44,430 nucleotides of DNA from DATEJJ01 sp039649115 (lineage in GTDB: Bacteria; Actinomycetota; Actinomycetes; Mycobacteriales; Micromonosporaceae), in assembly GCA_039649115.1 (NCBI GenBank), contig JBBWZQ010000127.1, forward strand, positions 1 through 44,430, in the 5' to 3' direction. Below are positions 15,897 to 23,880 of the stretch, in pieces. The first letter of the stretch is position 1, and every line of letters starts with the position of its first letter. The notes under the pieces are model-generated. The model was not told the origin of the DNA. It was given only the letters and a program-made list of their open reading frames with translations, and did not search any database. The translations under genes and the position numbers were made by a program.

Positions 15897-16673
15897 TCAC
15901 GCGTCCCGCAGCCGGAGCAGCAGGCCGCCGGTGAGCAGGGCCGCGGCGGCCCAGGCGGCGAGCACGCCGAGTCCGGCCCAGGGACTGATGGGCAGGCTGG
16001 GCAGCTCGGTGGTGGCCTGGATGGCGAGCCCGGCACTCACCGGCCCGATCTGCTGGAGGTGCCGCCGCCAGTGCGGATCGGCGACCACCTGGGTGAGGAT
16101 CGGCAGCACGTAGCACACGCCGAGGACGATCCCGATGGCCGCCGCGGAGTCCCGGACGGCGGCGGCGATCCCGAAGCTGAGCAGGGCGATCAGGGCGAGG
16201 TAGAGGACCGAGCCGGCGGCGGCGCGCAGCACCGGGCCGTCGCCCAGGGACAGCGGCGGGTAGCCGTGCCCGGCGGTGACGCCGTGGCCGGGCAGGATGA
16301 GCCGCCCGGCCAGCAGGCAGGCGAGCACGGCGAGCGTCGCTGCCGGGACGACCAGGGCGGTGACGACGGCCGCCTTGGCGGCCAGCACATGGGTCCGGCG
16401 GGGCACCGCGGTGAGGGTGACCCGGATCATGCCGGTGCCGTACTCGCCGCCGATCGCCAGCACGGCGACGATGGCCACGACCGCCTGACCGAGCTGGATC
16501 CCGGTGAGGCTCACCTTGGCGGGATCCAGGGCGCAGCCGCCGGCCGGGCAGGCGACGGCGGCGGTCGCCATGACGCTCACGGCGACGGTCGCGGCGACGA
16601 CGCCGAGCAGCAGCCAGACCGTGCCCGGCGCCGTGCGCAGCTTGGTCCACTCCGCGTGCAGCGCCTCGGTCAC
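15897..16673 (-). CDS. ABC-2 type transporter permease
   Basis: A 258-residue permease with about six transmembrane helices. It begins VTEALHAEWTKLRTAPGTVWLL, the E-W-T-K-L/F-R signature of the ABC-2 permeases that accompany drug or lantibiotic export ATPases. GTG 16673 overlaps the stop of the upstream permease by 4 bp (GTGA). An extracellular loop with two cysteines (VACPAGGCALDP, about 41-52) precedes GGEYGTGMIRVTLTAVPRR, the conserved cytoplasmic coupling segment. The last of a three-gene operon (ATPase, large permease, this permease). The substrate is unknown; defence against a membrane-active peptide is a common role for such a set beside a two-component pair. Confidence 0.85.
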   Translation of the reverse strand: MTEALHAEWTKLRTAPGTVWLLLGVVAATVAVSVMATAAVACPAGGCALDPAKVSLTGIQLGQAVVAIVAVLAIGGEYGTGMIRVTLTAVPRRTHVLAAKAAVVTALVVPAATLAVLACLLAGRLILPGHGVTAGHGYPPLSLGDGPVLRAAAGSVLYLALIALLSFGIAAAVRDSAAAIGIVLGVCYVLPILTQVVADPHWRRHLQQIGPVSAGLAIQATTELPSLPISPWAGLGVLAAWAAAALLTGGLLLRLRDA

Positions 16674-18280
16674 GCGTCCCTCCGTCTCAGCAGGAAGGCG
16701 GCTACCGCCAGGGCGAGCGCGGTCCAGGCGCAGAGCACCGCGAAGCCGGTCCACGGTGCCAGCGGGAAGTAGCCGTCCGCCGGGGTGTAGAGGTTGCTGA
16801 CCTGGGGGTACGACGCCGCGCTCTGCTGTACGGCGAAGCCGGCGGCCGGCGTGATCCGCAGCAGCCACCGCGCGGCGCCGGCGGGCAGGACGGAGATGGA
16901 CAGCAGGTACGGCAGCACGATCACCACGATGACCGCGGTGACCGCCACCGTGCTGCGCCGCAGTGCCGCGCCGATGGCGAGGGCGAGCACGGCGGCGACG
17001 GCGAGCAGGGCCGCGGTACCGGCGATCAGCCGTACCTCGGTGAGTGCCGTCGCCGGGTGGACGTAGACGCCGTTGCCGCGCAGTATCCGCTGGCCGAAGG
17101 TGACCACGACGGCGGCGGCGGCCAGCCCGGCCAGGGCGGTGACGGCGCCGAGCACCAGGGCCTTCGCGGCCAGCACCCGGCCGCGCCGGGGGCTCGCCGC
17201 CAGGGTGGTACGGATCAGGCCGCGCCGGTACTCCGCGGTGATGAACATCGTCGCCACGACGACCACCAGGAGCAGCCCGGCGAAGGTACCCGCGAGCGTC
17301 TGGGTGATCGTGGTACCGAGGCCGGCCGCTCCGGACACCGCAGGCGCGATGTCGCCGGATCCGGTGACGGTGAACCCGCCGCCGCTCTGGTCGAAGCCGC
17401 CCCGCTCCAGCGGCCCCGCGTTGTCGGCGCCGCCGATCTTCTCGCCGGTCCACGCGTTCGCCGGCCAGGTGCCCTGGCGGTCGAGGTGGTCGAAGGCGGC
17501 GGTGGCCTGGCTGGGGCCGGTCGAGGCGCCTGCCGCGCCGATCGCTTCGACGTACTGCGGGGAGGCGGTGAACAGCCCGGCCTGCACGGTCGACGGCAGC
17601 CCGGCGAGGTGGGCGCTGCCGATGGTGGTCCAGTGGGTCCCGTCGGCCGACGCGGCACCGGTGAGGGTGTCGCCGGCGCGGGTCAGCCGCAGCCAGCGCG
17701 GGGCGGCCGGGGTGACGGTGCCGGGCGGTCCGGCGGTGTCGTGGACGTAGTCGTCCTGCATCCGCACGCCGTGGCTGCCGGTCACCATGACCGCGGCGTA
17801 GGCGGAGCCCAGCTGGGTGCTCGCCTTGACGATGAGCCCGGCCTTCGTCCACGGCGCCAGTCCCGCGCGCATCTCCTCGCCCGTGCCCGGTCCGGCCGGT
17901 CCGGCCGGTCCGGGCGATCCGGCCGGTCCGCGCGGTCCGGCCGATCCAGCGGGCAGCAGGCCGGTCAGCGAGGTCATCCGGACCGTGATGCTGCCGTCGC
18001 CGGCCAGCGGCTGGTGCACGAAGAAGAAGCTGTCGCTCACCTCCTGGCCACCCGGCCCGACCGGCAGGGTGCAGGTCGAGGCCGGACCCTGCTTGCCGCA
18101 GGAACCCTGAAGGCCGGGGAGCAGCCCCAGGCCCACGATCGCGGCCACCGCGACCAGCGTGCCGACGGCCCAGCCGCGAACCGTCCGGAACTTCGTCCAC
18201 TCGGCGCGCAGCACCCGCGCGAACCCGTCGCGTCCGGCCCCCGCCGCGGTGCGGTCCCGGGTGACGGTGCCGCTGGTCAT
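16670..18280 (-). CDS. Large ABC-2 permease with an extracellular collagen-like and lectin-like insertion
   Basis: A 536-residue permease. ATG 18280 overlaps the ATPase stop by 4 bp. After RVLRAEWTKFRTVRGW and the first membrane helix there is a large outside domain (about 55-350). It contains a cysteine pair (GSCGKQGPASTC), six Gly-X-Y triplets (about 112-133, GPRGPAGSPGPAGPAGPG) and a concanavalin-like/DUF1349-like stretch (WTKAGLIVKAS, WLRLTRAGDTLTGAASADGTHWTTIG). The rest is a normal ABC-2 core with ITAEYRRGLIRTTLAASPRR and five more helices. The insertion is far longer than in its neighbour and would sit outside the membrane, where it could capture substrate. The Gly-X-Y run is encoded by GC-rich tandem units on the opposite strand at about 17880-17950. 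Confidence 0.82.
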   Translation of the reverse strand: MTSGTVTRDRTAAGAGRDGFARVLRAEWTKFRTVRGWAVGTLVAVAAIVGLGLLPGLQGSCGKQGPASTCTLPVGPGGQEVSDSFFFVHQPLAGDGSITVRMTSLTGLLPAGSAGPRGPAGSPGPAGPAGPGTGEEMRAGLAPWTKAGLIVKASTQLGSAYAAVMVTGSHGVRMQDDYVHDTAGPPGTVTPAAPRWLRLTRAGDTLTGAASADGTHWTTIGSAHLAGLPSTVQAGLFTASPQYVEAIGAAGASTGPSQATAAFDHLDRQGTWPANAWTGEKIGGADNAGPLERGGFDQSGGGFTVTGSGDIAPAVSGAAGLGTTITQTLAGTFAGLLLVVVVATMFITAEYRRGLIRTTLAASPRRGRVLAAKALVLGAVTALAGLAAAAVVVTFGQRILRGNGVYVHPATALTEVRLIAGTAALLAVAAVLALAIGAALRRSTVAVTAVIVVIVLPYLLSISVLPAGAARWLLRITPAAGFAVQQSAASYPQVSNLYTPADGYFPLAPWTGFAVLCAWTALALAVAAFLLRRRDA

Positions 18281-19206
18281 CGCGCCACCTCCGGTGCCGC
18301 GGCGCGGAACTCGACCGCGTCGCGGGTGAGTTCGAGGTACGCGTCCTCCAGCGTCGCCCGGTGCGCCGACACCTCCGAGAACGGCACGGCGCCGGCGCTC
18401 AGCAGCGCCACGACCGCCCCGGCCGCGAGCCCGGAGACCGTCAGCGTGTCCGGACCGGTGACGGTCACCGTGGCACCGGCCTGCGCCAGTACCGCCGCGG
18501 CCGAGGGTGCCGTGGTGCGCAGGGTGACCCGGTCGCCGGACGCCGCCGCCAGCAACTGCGCCACGCTGGCGTCGGCGATGACCTTGCCCCGGCCGGCCAC
18601 CACCACGTGATCGGCGGTGTCCTGCAACTCGCTCATCAGGTGGCTGGACACCAGCACGGCGCGGCCCTGCGCGGCCAGCGACCGCAGGAACCCGCGCATC
18701 CACACGATGCCCTCCGGGTCCATGCCGTTGAACGGCTCGTCGAGCATCAGCGCCGGAGGGTCGCCCAGCAGCGCGGCGGCGATCCCCAGCCGCTGCCGCA
18801 TGCCCAGGGAGAAGCCGCCGGCCCGCCGCCGCGCCACCGCGCGCAGGCCGGCCTGTTCGATCACCGCGTCGACCCGGCGGGCGGTCAGGCCCTGCGAGTG
18901 GGCCAGCCACAGCAGGTGGTTGCGGGCGGTACGGCTGGGCTGCAGCGCGCCCGCGTCCAGCAGCGACCCGACGTGGCACAGCGGGCGCCGCAGGCTCCGG
19001 TACGGGCGGCCGCCGATCAGCGCGGTGCCCTCGTCCGCGGCGTCCAGGCCCAGGATCACCCGCATCGTGGTGGACTTCCCGGCGCCGTTGGGCCCGACGA
19101 AGCCGGTCACCTGACCCGGCTGGACGGCGAACGACATCCCGTCCAGGGCGGTGGTCGACCCGAACCGCTTGCGCAGCCCGCTGACGACAATGGTCGTGTC
19201 ATTCAT
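18277..19206 (-). CDS. ABC transporter ATP-binding protein (drug/peptide export class)
   Basis: A 309-residue ATPase with Walker A GPNGAGKST, signature FSLGMRQRL, Walker B ALMLDEP and the switch His in VLVSSHLMSEL. The C-terminal 90 residues (VTLRTTAPSAAAVLAQAG and so on) are the usual accessory domain of the DrrA/CcmA-like group that pairs with ABC-2 permeases. ATG 19206 is the first codon after the divergent promoter region. It is the first gene of the three-gene export operon, and its TGA overlaps the ATG of the large permease (ATGA). It faces away from the response-regulator gene across 77 bp of repeats, so the two-component pair probably controls it. Confidence 0.9.
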   Translation of the reverse strand: MNDTTIVVSGLRKRFGSTTALDGMSFAVQPGQVTGFVGPNGAGKSTTMRVILGLDAADEGTALIGGRPYRSLRRPLCHVGSLLDAGALQPSRTARNHLLWLAHSQGLTARRVDAVIEQAGLRAVARRRAGGFSLGMRQRLGIAAALLGDPPALMLDEPFNGMDPEGIVWMRGFLRSLAAQGRAVLVSSHLMSELQDTADHVVVAGRGKVIADASVAQLLAAASGDRVTLRTTAPSAAAVLAQAGATVTVTGPDTLTVSGLAAGAVVALLSAGAVPFSEVSAHRATLEDAYLELTRDAVEFRAAAPEVAR

Positions 19207-19227
19207 GCGTCCGGTTCTACGCCGGCG

Positions 19228-19262
19228 CCGGTGTCAGCCCGGTGTCACCGGCCTGACACCGG
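19228..19262. promoter_or_regulatory. Phased direct/inverted repeats between the ABC operon and its two-component pair
   Basis: CCGGTGTCA occurs at 19228-19236 and again at 19239-19247, an 11-bp period, and its inverse TGACACCGG at 19254-19262. Direct repeats one helical turn apart are the typical target of OmpR/PhoB-type regulators, and the adjacent gene encodes one. Auto-regulation and control of the export operon are inferred. Confidence 0.5.
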
Positions 19263-19283
19263 CCATCTGGCATCGTGGGACCC

Positions 19284-19946
19284 GTGAGAGTGTTGGTCGT
19301 CGAAGACTTCGAGATCCTGGCCCGCACCATCGGCACCGGGCTGCGGCGCGAGGGCATGGCGGTCGACGTGGTCCTCGACGGGGACGACGCGCTCCACCAC
19401 CTGGCCGTCACCCGCTACGACGTCGTGGTGCTGGACCGGGACCTGCCGGGGGTGCACGGCGACGAGGTCTGCCGGCAGATCGTGGCCGGGCACTCGTACA
19501 GCCGCGTGCTGATGCTGACCGCGGCCAGTACGGTCCGGCAGCGGGTCGACGGCCTCGGCCTGGGCGCCGACGACTACCTGCCGAAGCCGTTCGACTTCGC
19601 CGAACTGGTGGCCCGCATCCGGGCTCTCGGGCGGCGTCCCGCCGCCGCGCTGCCCCCCACGCTGGCCAGCGGGGACCTCACCCTCGACCCCAGCCGCCGG
19701 GTCGCCTCGCGTGCCGGGCGGCGGCTGGACCTGCGCCCGAAGGAGTTCGCCGTGCTGGAGTGCCTGCTCGCCGCCGGCGGCCGGCTGGTCTCCGCCGAGG
19801 AGCTGCTGGAACGGGTCTGGGACGAAGCGGCCGACCCGTTCACCACCGCGGTGAAGACGACCGTCCGCCGGCTGCGGGCCAAGCTCGGCGACCCGCCGGT
19901 CATCCACACCGTCCGCGAGGGCGGATACCGGATCGGCGAACCGTGA
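19284..19946 (+). CDS. OmpR/PhoB-type response regulator
   Basis: A 220-residue two-domain regulator. GTG 19284 (VRVLVVEDF) is chosen over GTG 19275 because it starts exactly at the receiver strand and has GGGA upstream. Receiver: acidic pair E7/D8, phospho-acceptor D51 (VVVLDRDLPG), T of MLTAAS, and K of LPKPFDF. The C-terminal winged helix (about 125-218) has LRPKEFAVLECLLAAGGRLVSAEELLERVWD and VKTTVRRLRAKLGDPPVIHTVREGGYRI. The histidine kinase ATG overlaps its TGA by one base. It lies divergent from the ABC export operon with 11-bp-phased repeats in between, so that operon and itself are likely targets. Confidence 0.92.
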   Translation: MRVLVVEDFEILARTIGTGLRREGMAVDVVLDGDDALHHLAVTRYDVVVLDRDLPGVHGDEVCRQIVAGHSYSRVLMLTAASTVRQRVDGLGLGADDYLPKPFDFAELVARIRALGRRPAAALPPTLASGDLTLDPSRRVASRAGRRLDLRPKEFAVLECLLAAGGRLVSAEELLERVWDEAADPFTTAVKTTVRRLRAKLGDPPVIHTVREGGYRIGEP

Positions 19947-21052
19947 TGGCCCGCCGTCCCCGGCGTACCTTGCGGACGCAGCTCACCCTGCTCTACGCGG
20001 GGCCCTTCCTGATCTCCGGGGCCGCCCTGCTCGCCATCCCGCTCCTGGGCACCAAGCGGACGGCCCCCGCCGGCTCCCAGAGCGGCGTGGTACCGGGTGG
20101 CGGGATACCGGGCGGCGGGGGACCGAACGTGGAGCAGCAGGGCATGGACGTGCACCGGATCTTCGTGGCCTCCGCGATCGGGCTCGCCGTCATGGTCATG
20201 ATCGCGCTCCTGCTCGGCTGGCTGATCGCCGGCCGGTTCCTGCGGCCGCTGCGCACCATCACGGCCACGGCCAAAGACATCTCCGCCAGCAACCTGGACC
20301 GGCGGCTGGGCCTGACCGGCCGCGACAACGAGTTCCGGGAGCTCGCGGAGACGCTCGACGACCTGTTCGAGCGGCTGCACACGTCGTTCGAGTCGCAACG
20401 GCACTTCGTCGCCAACGCGTCGCACGAACTTCGCACCCCGCTCACCGCCGAACGGGCCATGCTCCAGGTGGCGCTCGCGGATCCGGCCGCCACCACGGAG
20501 GCGTTGCGATCCACCTGCCGCGACGTGCTGCTGCTCGGCGAAGCGCAGGAGCGCCTCATCGAGGCCCTGCTGACGCTGGCGAGCAGCGAGCGGGGCATCG
20601 AGCGCCGGGAACCCTTCGACCTCGCCGAGATCGCCAGGAAGGCGGTCCTGGTACGCGGCGAGGAGGCCCGGCGCCGGGCCGTCCAGGTGGACACCCGGCT
20701 GGCACCGGCACCGGCGACGGGTGACCCGAACCTGGTGGAGAGCCTGGTGGCCAACCTGGTGGACAACGCGGTACGGCACAACGCGCGCGGCGGGCGGGTG
20801 GAGATCGCCACCGACACGACCGCGGGCCGGGCGCGCGTGTCGGTGCGGAACACCGGGACGGTGATCCCGGCCGACCAGGTCGAGCGCCTGTTCCAGCCGT
20901 TCCAGCGGCTGGGCGGCGAGCGGATCCGGCACACCGGTGGGCACGGGCTCGGCCTGGCCATCGTCCAGGCCATCGCCCGCGCGCACGGTGCCACGCTCAC
21001 CCCGCGAGCCCGCCCCGCCGGTGGCCTCGACATCGAAGTGACCTTTCCCTGA
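19946..21052 (+). CDS. Sensor histidine kinase
   Basis: A 368-residue membrane kinase. ATG 19946 shares a base with the regulator stop (TGATG). Two transmembrane helices (about 13-31 and 70-92) bracket a short extracellular loop of about 35 residues that is rich in Gly/Pro (VVPGGGIPGGGGPNVEQQ). This is too small for a folded sensor domain, so it resembles intramembrane-sensing kinases that watch an ABC transporter or envelope stress. A HAMP domain (RFLRPLRTITATAKDISASNLDRRL) leads to the H-box with H160 (ANASHELRTPLT), then N-box LVANLVDNAVRHN, a G1-like position occupied by VSVRNTG instead of D-x-G, F-box and G2 GGHGLGLAIV. Partner of the upstream regulator. Confidence 0.9.
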   Translation: MARRPRRTLRTQLTLLYAGPFLISGAALLAIPLLGTKRTAPAGSQSGVVPGGGIPGGGGPNVEQQGMDVHRIFVASAIGLAVMVMIALLLGWLIAGRFLRPLRTITATAKDISASNLDRRLGLTGRDNEFRELAETLDDLFERLHTSFESQRHFVANASHELRTPLTAERAMLQVALADPAATTEALRSTCRDVLLLGEAQERLIEALLTLASSERGIERREPFDLAEIARKAVLVRGEEARRRAVQVDTRLAPAPATGDPNLVESLVANLVDNAVRHNARGGRVEIATDTTAGRARVSVRNTGTVIPADQVERLFQPFQRLGGERIRHTGGHGLGLAIVQAIARAHGATLTPRARPAGGLDIEVTFP

Positions 21053-21141
21053 TGGCGGCGCTGGGCCGGTACGCCGCCGGGTGGCGGATCCCCGGCGCAC
21101 CGGTGCTGCTGGTCTCCGGTCTGGTCGCCCGCCTCGGGATC

Positions 21142-22434
21142 TCAGAGCACGTCATGGTGTTCCACCGGAGCCAGCCACTGGCACCGGTCGGGTGCGGTGC
21201 GCGCGGCGCGGCGCAGTTCCTCGGGATAGCTGCTGTCGTAGTAGCCGGTGCTGTCGGTGTCGAAGTAGGCGTGCGACTCGTAGGCGACCCGGTGCCGGGG
21301 GTCGTGGATCCAGCCGGTCGGGTGCATCTCACCCCAGGCCAGCGGGTTCATCGGCATGTAACCGCTGACCGTCACCGCGGCCGTGCTGCCCGTGCGGCGG
21401 ATCGCGTCGACGGACTGCTGGGAGGCGCGCTCCCAGATCCGGGCGCCGGCCCGGCCGCCGGCGGCCAGGTGGGTGGGCTCGTTCAGGATGCCGAGGCCGG
21501 TGACCGCCGGCGCGTGGGCGAGCGCGATGGCCATCCGGCTCCAGAAGTCGGCCAGTGCCGTGGTGGGCAGGTCGGGTGAGCCGAGCGTACGGCGCCGCAA
21601 CTCGCCGTGCCGGCCGCCGCCCGCGGCGAAGTACCCGTAGCCGTGCAGGTCGACGAGCACCGCCAGGTTCGCCCGGTCGGCCTCGTCGAGAGCCGCCCGT
21701 ACCCGGGCCAGTTCGTCGTGCGACAGCGGGCCGAAGGGTACCGGCTGCAGCCGCTCCCAGGTGACCGCCAGCCGGACCAGGCGCACGCCGCGGCCGGCCA
21801 GGTCCCGGTACGTCGACCCGGCCTCGTACCCGTAGTCCCGGCCGTAGTGGCCCGGGTTGCCGCCACCGAAGCTGCCGTTGGTGTCGCCGGCCGCGAACGA
21901 CCCCGCGGCCAGGGTGACACCGCGCAGGTAGTGGACGGTGCTGGGATGGTGTTGCAGCACCGCCGCCTGCGGCCCCGGGGTGAGCGCGCCGGGTGAGCCC
22001 GGGTCGGGCCGGTAGATCGCCATCGGGTAGTCCGCCGGCCACGACCCGGCCGCCCACGCGGTGACCGGCAGGCCGATCTGGTCGGCGGCGGTGTACCAGG
22101 TCTCGGCCAGCGCGTTCCAGGCCGCGCTGTCCTTGCCTGCCGGCCAGCCGACCTCGCCGATGAAGCCGGCGGCCCGGTTGCGCCGCAGCCAGCCGGAGAA
22201 GTTCGCCAGACCCGCCAGGGCCTTGGCCTGGAGCGCGTCCGTGGCACACACCTCGCGCGGCGCGGCCAGCACCAGCCAGGGCACGACGAGCAGCGCGGCG
22301 AGCAGGCACGGCGCGAGCACCGCCGACACCAGCACCTGCCACACCGGCCGGTCGGCACCGGGCACCACCGGCCGCACCGCGCGGCGCCACCGGATCGCCA
22401 CGGCGGCGACCGGCGGTCTGATCACATACCTCAT
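21142..22434 (-). CDS. Membrane-anchored GH5-like glycosidase with circularly permuted barrel order
   Basis: 430 residues from ATG 22434 with a hydrophobic anchor at about 33-56 (WQVLVSAVLAPCLLAALLVVPWLVL). Directly after it comes FSGWLRRNRAAGFIGEVGWP (nucleophile-like E94) and VTAWAAGSWPADYPMAIY, which are the beta-7/beta-8 segments of GH5 and normally C-terminal. Only then come the usual GH5 beginning (RGVTLAAGSF, GVRLVRLAVTWERLQP), LAVLVDLHGYGYF, the acid/base strand GILNEP (E319) and VAYESHAYFD. The protein ends at the helix that would normally lead into the GEVG strand. All parts of a GH5 barrel are present, so this is permuted rather than truncated. Substrate probably a beta-glucan or mannan. 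Convergent with the kinase gene. The open frame continues upstream of 22434, so a longer N-terminus is possible. Confidence 0.75.
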   Translation of the reverse strand: MRYVIRPPVAAVAIRWRRAVRPVVPGADRPVWQVLVSAVLAPCLLAALLVVPWLVLAAPREVCATDALQAKALAGLANFSGWLRRNRAAGFIGEVGWPAGKDSAAWNALAETWYTAADQIGLPVTAWAAGSWPADYPMAIYRPDPGSPGALTPGPQAAVLQHHPSTVHYLRGVTLAAGSFAAGDTNGSFGGGNPGHYGRDYGYEAGSTYRDLAGRGVRLVRLAVTWERLQPVPFGPLSHDELARVRAALDEADRANLAVLVDLHGYGYFAAGGGRHGELRRRTLGSPDLPTTALADFWSRMAIALAHAPAVTGLGILNEPTHLAAGGRAGARIWERASQQSVDAIRRTGSTAAVTVSGYMPMNPLAWGEMHPTGWIHDPRHRVAYESHAYFDTDSTGYYDSSYPEELRRAARTAPDRCQWLAPVEHHDVL

Positions 22435-22747
22435 CGTCCCGTCGGCGCTACCCGGCAGCCCGCGGCGCAAACCGGCCGCCGCCGGATCGGTCAACCCCCC
22501 GGCCGGCGTGGCGGAAACGGGTACCGAGCCGCTGCTCGGCACCGCGACCGCGCAGCGGCAGGCGTGGGCGGCGGCGTTCGGTGCCGCGACCGTCGCCTCA
22601 ATGATCGACCTCATCAACCGGGCCGGCGGTACCGGCGGCGCGCCCATGACAATGCCGTGCCGAGTTGCGTGTTCCCACCGATGCGTGCGGACCGGTGCCG
22701 GCGCCACGCTGGCACCGTCCGAATCGGATCGAAGGGGAGGATCGCGC
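22435..22747. other. Divergent intergenic region between the GH5-like gene and a secreted-protein gene
   Basis: About 313 bp with no supported gene. It should hold promoters for both sides. The only clear element is the inverted repeat CGGTGCC (22693-22699) / GGCACCG (22711-22717) with an 11-bp spacer, 30 bp before the downstream start; it may be an operator. The ribosome site GGGGAGG follows at about 22733. No convincing -35/-10 pair was found. Confidence 0.4.
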
Positions 22748-23776
22748 ATGAGAATGTGGGCAACGGGCCGGGTGCTCGCGGCGGCCGGGATGACCGGTCT
22801 CCTGCTGGCCGCGCAGCTTGTCGCAGCGGCTGCCAGCCGGACTGTCCTGACCGGCACGCCGGCGCACGCCGCGCCGGCACCGGCCGGCGGGCCGGCGGCC
22901 CGCGCGGGCGCCGTGCCGCTGACCGCCGACCTGGTCATCAGCAAGACGGACGGGGTACGGCCGGCCACGCAGGAGACCAGGCACGTGTACCGGGACAGCC
23001 ACGGGCGCACCCGGGTCGAGGCGGGCACGTCGGTCACCATCACCGACCCGGCCAACCGGATGACGGTGCGCCTGGACGCGGACAACCACACGTTCCAGCG
23101 GTCGCCGCAGCCGAAGCCGGACACCACGCGCGAGGTGCCGAACGAGGCGCAGGGCAAGCAGATGTCCTCGCCGCCCCGTCCGCTCGGCACCCGCACGATC
23201 CAGGGCGTGCCGGCGCAGGGGCAGTCGTCCACGGTCACGATCCCGGCCACCAACGGCCTTCCCGCGCGGCAGAAGGAGGTGACCACCTGGCGCTCGACGC
23301 AGTTGCAGATTCCGGTACAGACCCGGGTCGTCGAGGCGTCCGGCGCGGGCTACACGCAGACGTACACGAACATCCACAGCGGTAGCGAGCCGGCGACGGG
23401 CCTGTTCGCGGTACCGGCGGGCTACCACGAGGCGACGGCGGGCGACGTGCAGGCGGCCAGTACCGACTGTTCGCTCGACATCGTGCCGGACCCGGTCGTC
23501 GTCCTCACCATCCCGTACCTGCTGGGCTACAGCGACGTGTTCGCCTTCACCAGCGTGGACAACGCCTGCCTGTTCGTGGCCGACGCGGCCGCGTGGGAGC
23601 TGCCGTTGTGGCTCCGCCCGGTGTCCCCGCTCCTCCTGCCGGTCGACTGGTGGTTCGCTCAGGACACCGGCCTGTACCCCGGGGTGTGGGCCGCGTTCGG
23701 CGACATCGCCTTCCTGGCCAGCAACGTCCAGACGTCGACGGTCCGGGACACGCTGGTGATCCTGTACCGGTTCTGA
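22748..23776 (+). CDS. Secreted or anchored protein of unknown function
   Basis: A 342-residue protein not recognised as a known family. ATG 22748 has GGGGAGG about 8 bases upstream. The N-terminus is a signal sequence (MRMWATGRVLAAAGMTGLLLAAQLVAAAA ... PAHAAPAP). Residues about 60-235 form a beta-rich region (ADLVISKTDGVRPATQETRHVYRDSHGRTRVEAG, VTITDPANRMTVRLDADNHTF, TRTIQGVPAQGQSSTVTIP, TWRSTQLQIPVQTRVVE). Its rhythm resembles proteins that report or bind lipid or carrier molecules on the outside of the cell, such as the LolA/LppX-type half-barrel, but this is a weak likeness. The C-terminus (DPVVVLTIPYLLGYSDVFAFTS and later) holds two cysteines and hydrophobic segments. Stands alone between the GH5-like gene and a LAL regulator. 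Confidence 0.65.
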   Translation: MRMWATGRVLAAAGMTGLLLAAQLVAAAASRTVLTGTPAHAAPAPAGGPAARAGAVPLTADLVISKTDGVRPATQETRHVYRDSHGRTRVEAGTSVTITDPANRMTVRLDADNHTFQRSPQPKPDTTREVPNEAQGKQMSSPPRPLGTRTIQGVPAQGQSSTVTIPATNGLPARQKEVTTWRSTQLQIPVQTRVVEASGAGYTQTYTNIHSGSEPATGLFAVPAGYHEATAGDVQAASTDCSLDIVPDPVVVLTIPYLLGYSDVFAFTSVDNACLFVADAAAWELPLWLRPVSPLLLPVDWWFAQDTGLYPGVWAAFGDIAFLASNVQTSTVRDTLVILYRF

Positions 23777-23880
23777 GCTCGTTGCGCCATCCCCGCAACC
23801 CGACCCATCCAACCCATTGACGGTGACGAACACCTGTCGTCATGGCGAGGCATCGGTCGGGTTGACGGGGGAGGCGGAGG

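Noticed and set aside
17880..17950. GC-rich tandem units taken as a CRISPR-like or satellite repeat
   Set aside because: They encode Gly-X-Y triplets in frame inside the large permease and have no spacer structure.
21142..22434. GH5-like gene as a C-terminally truncated pseudogene
   Set aside because: The missing GEVG/Trp strands are found intact at the N-terminus in the same frame, and the sequence downstream of the stop shows no GH5-like text in any frame.
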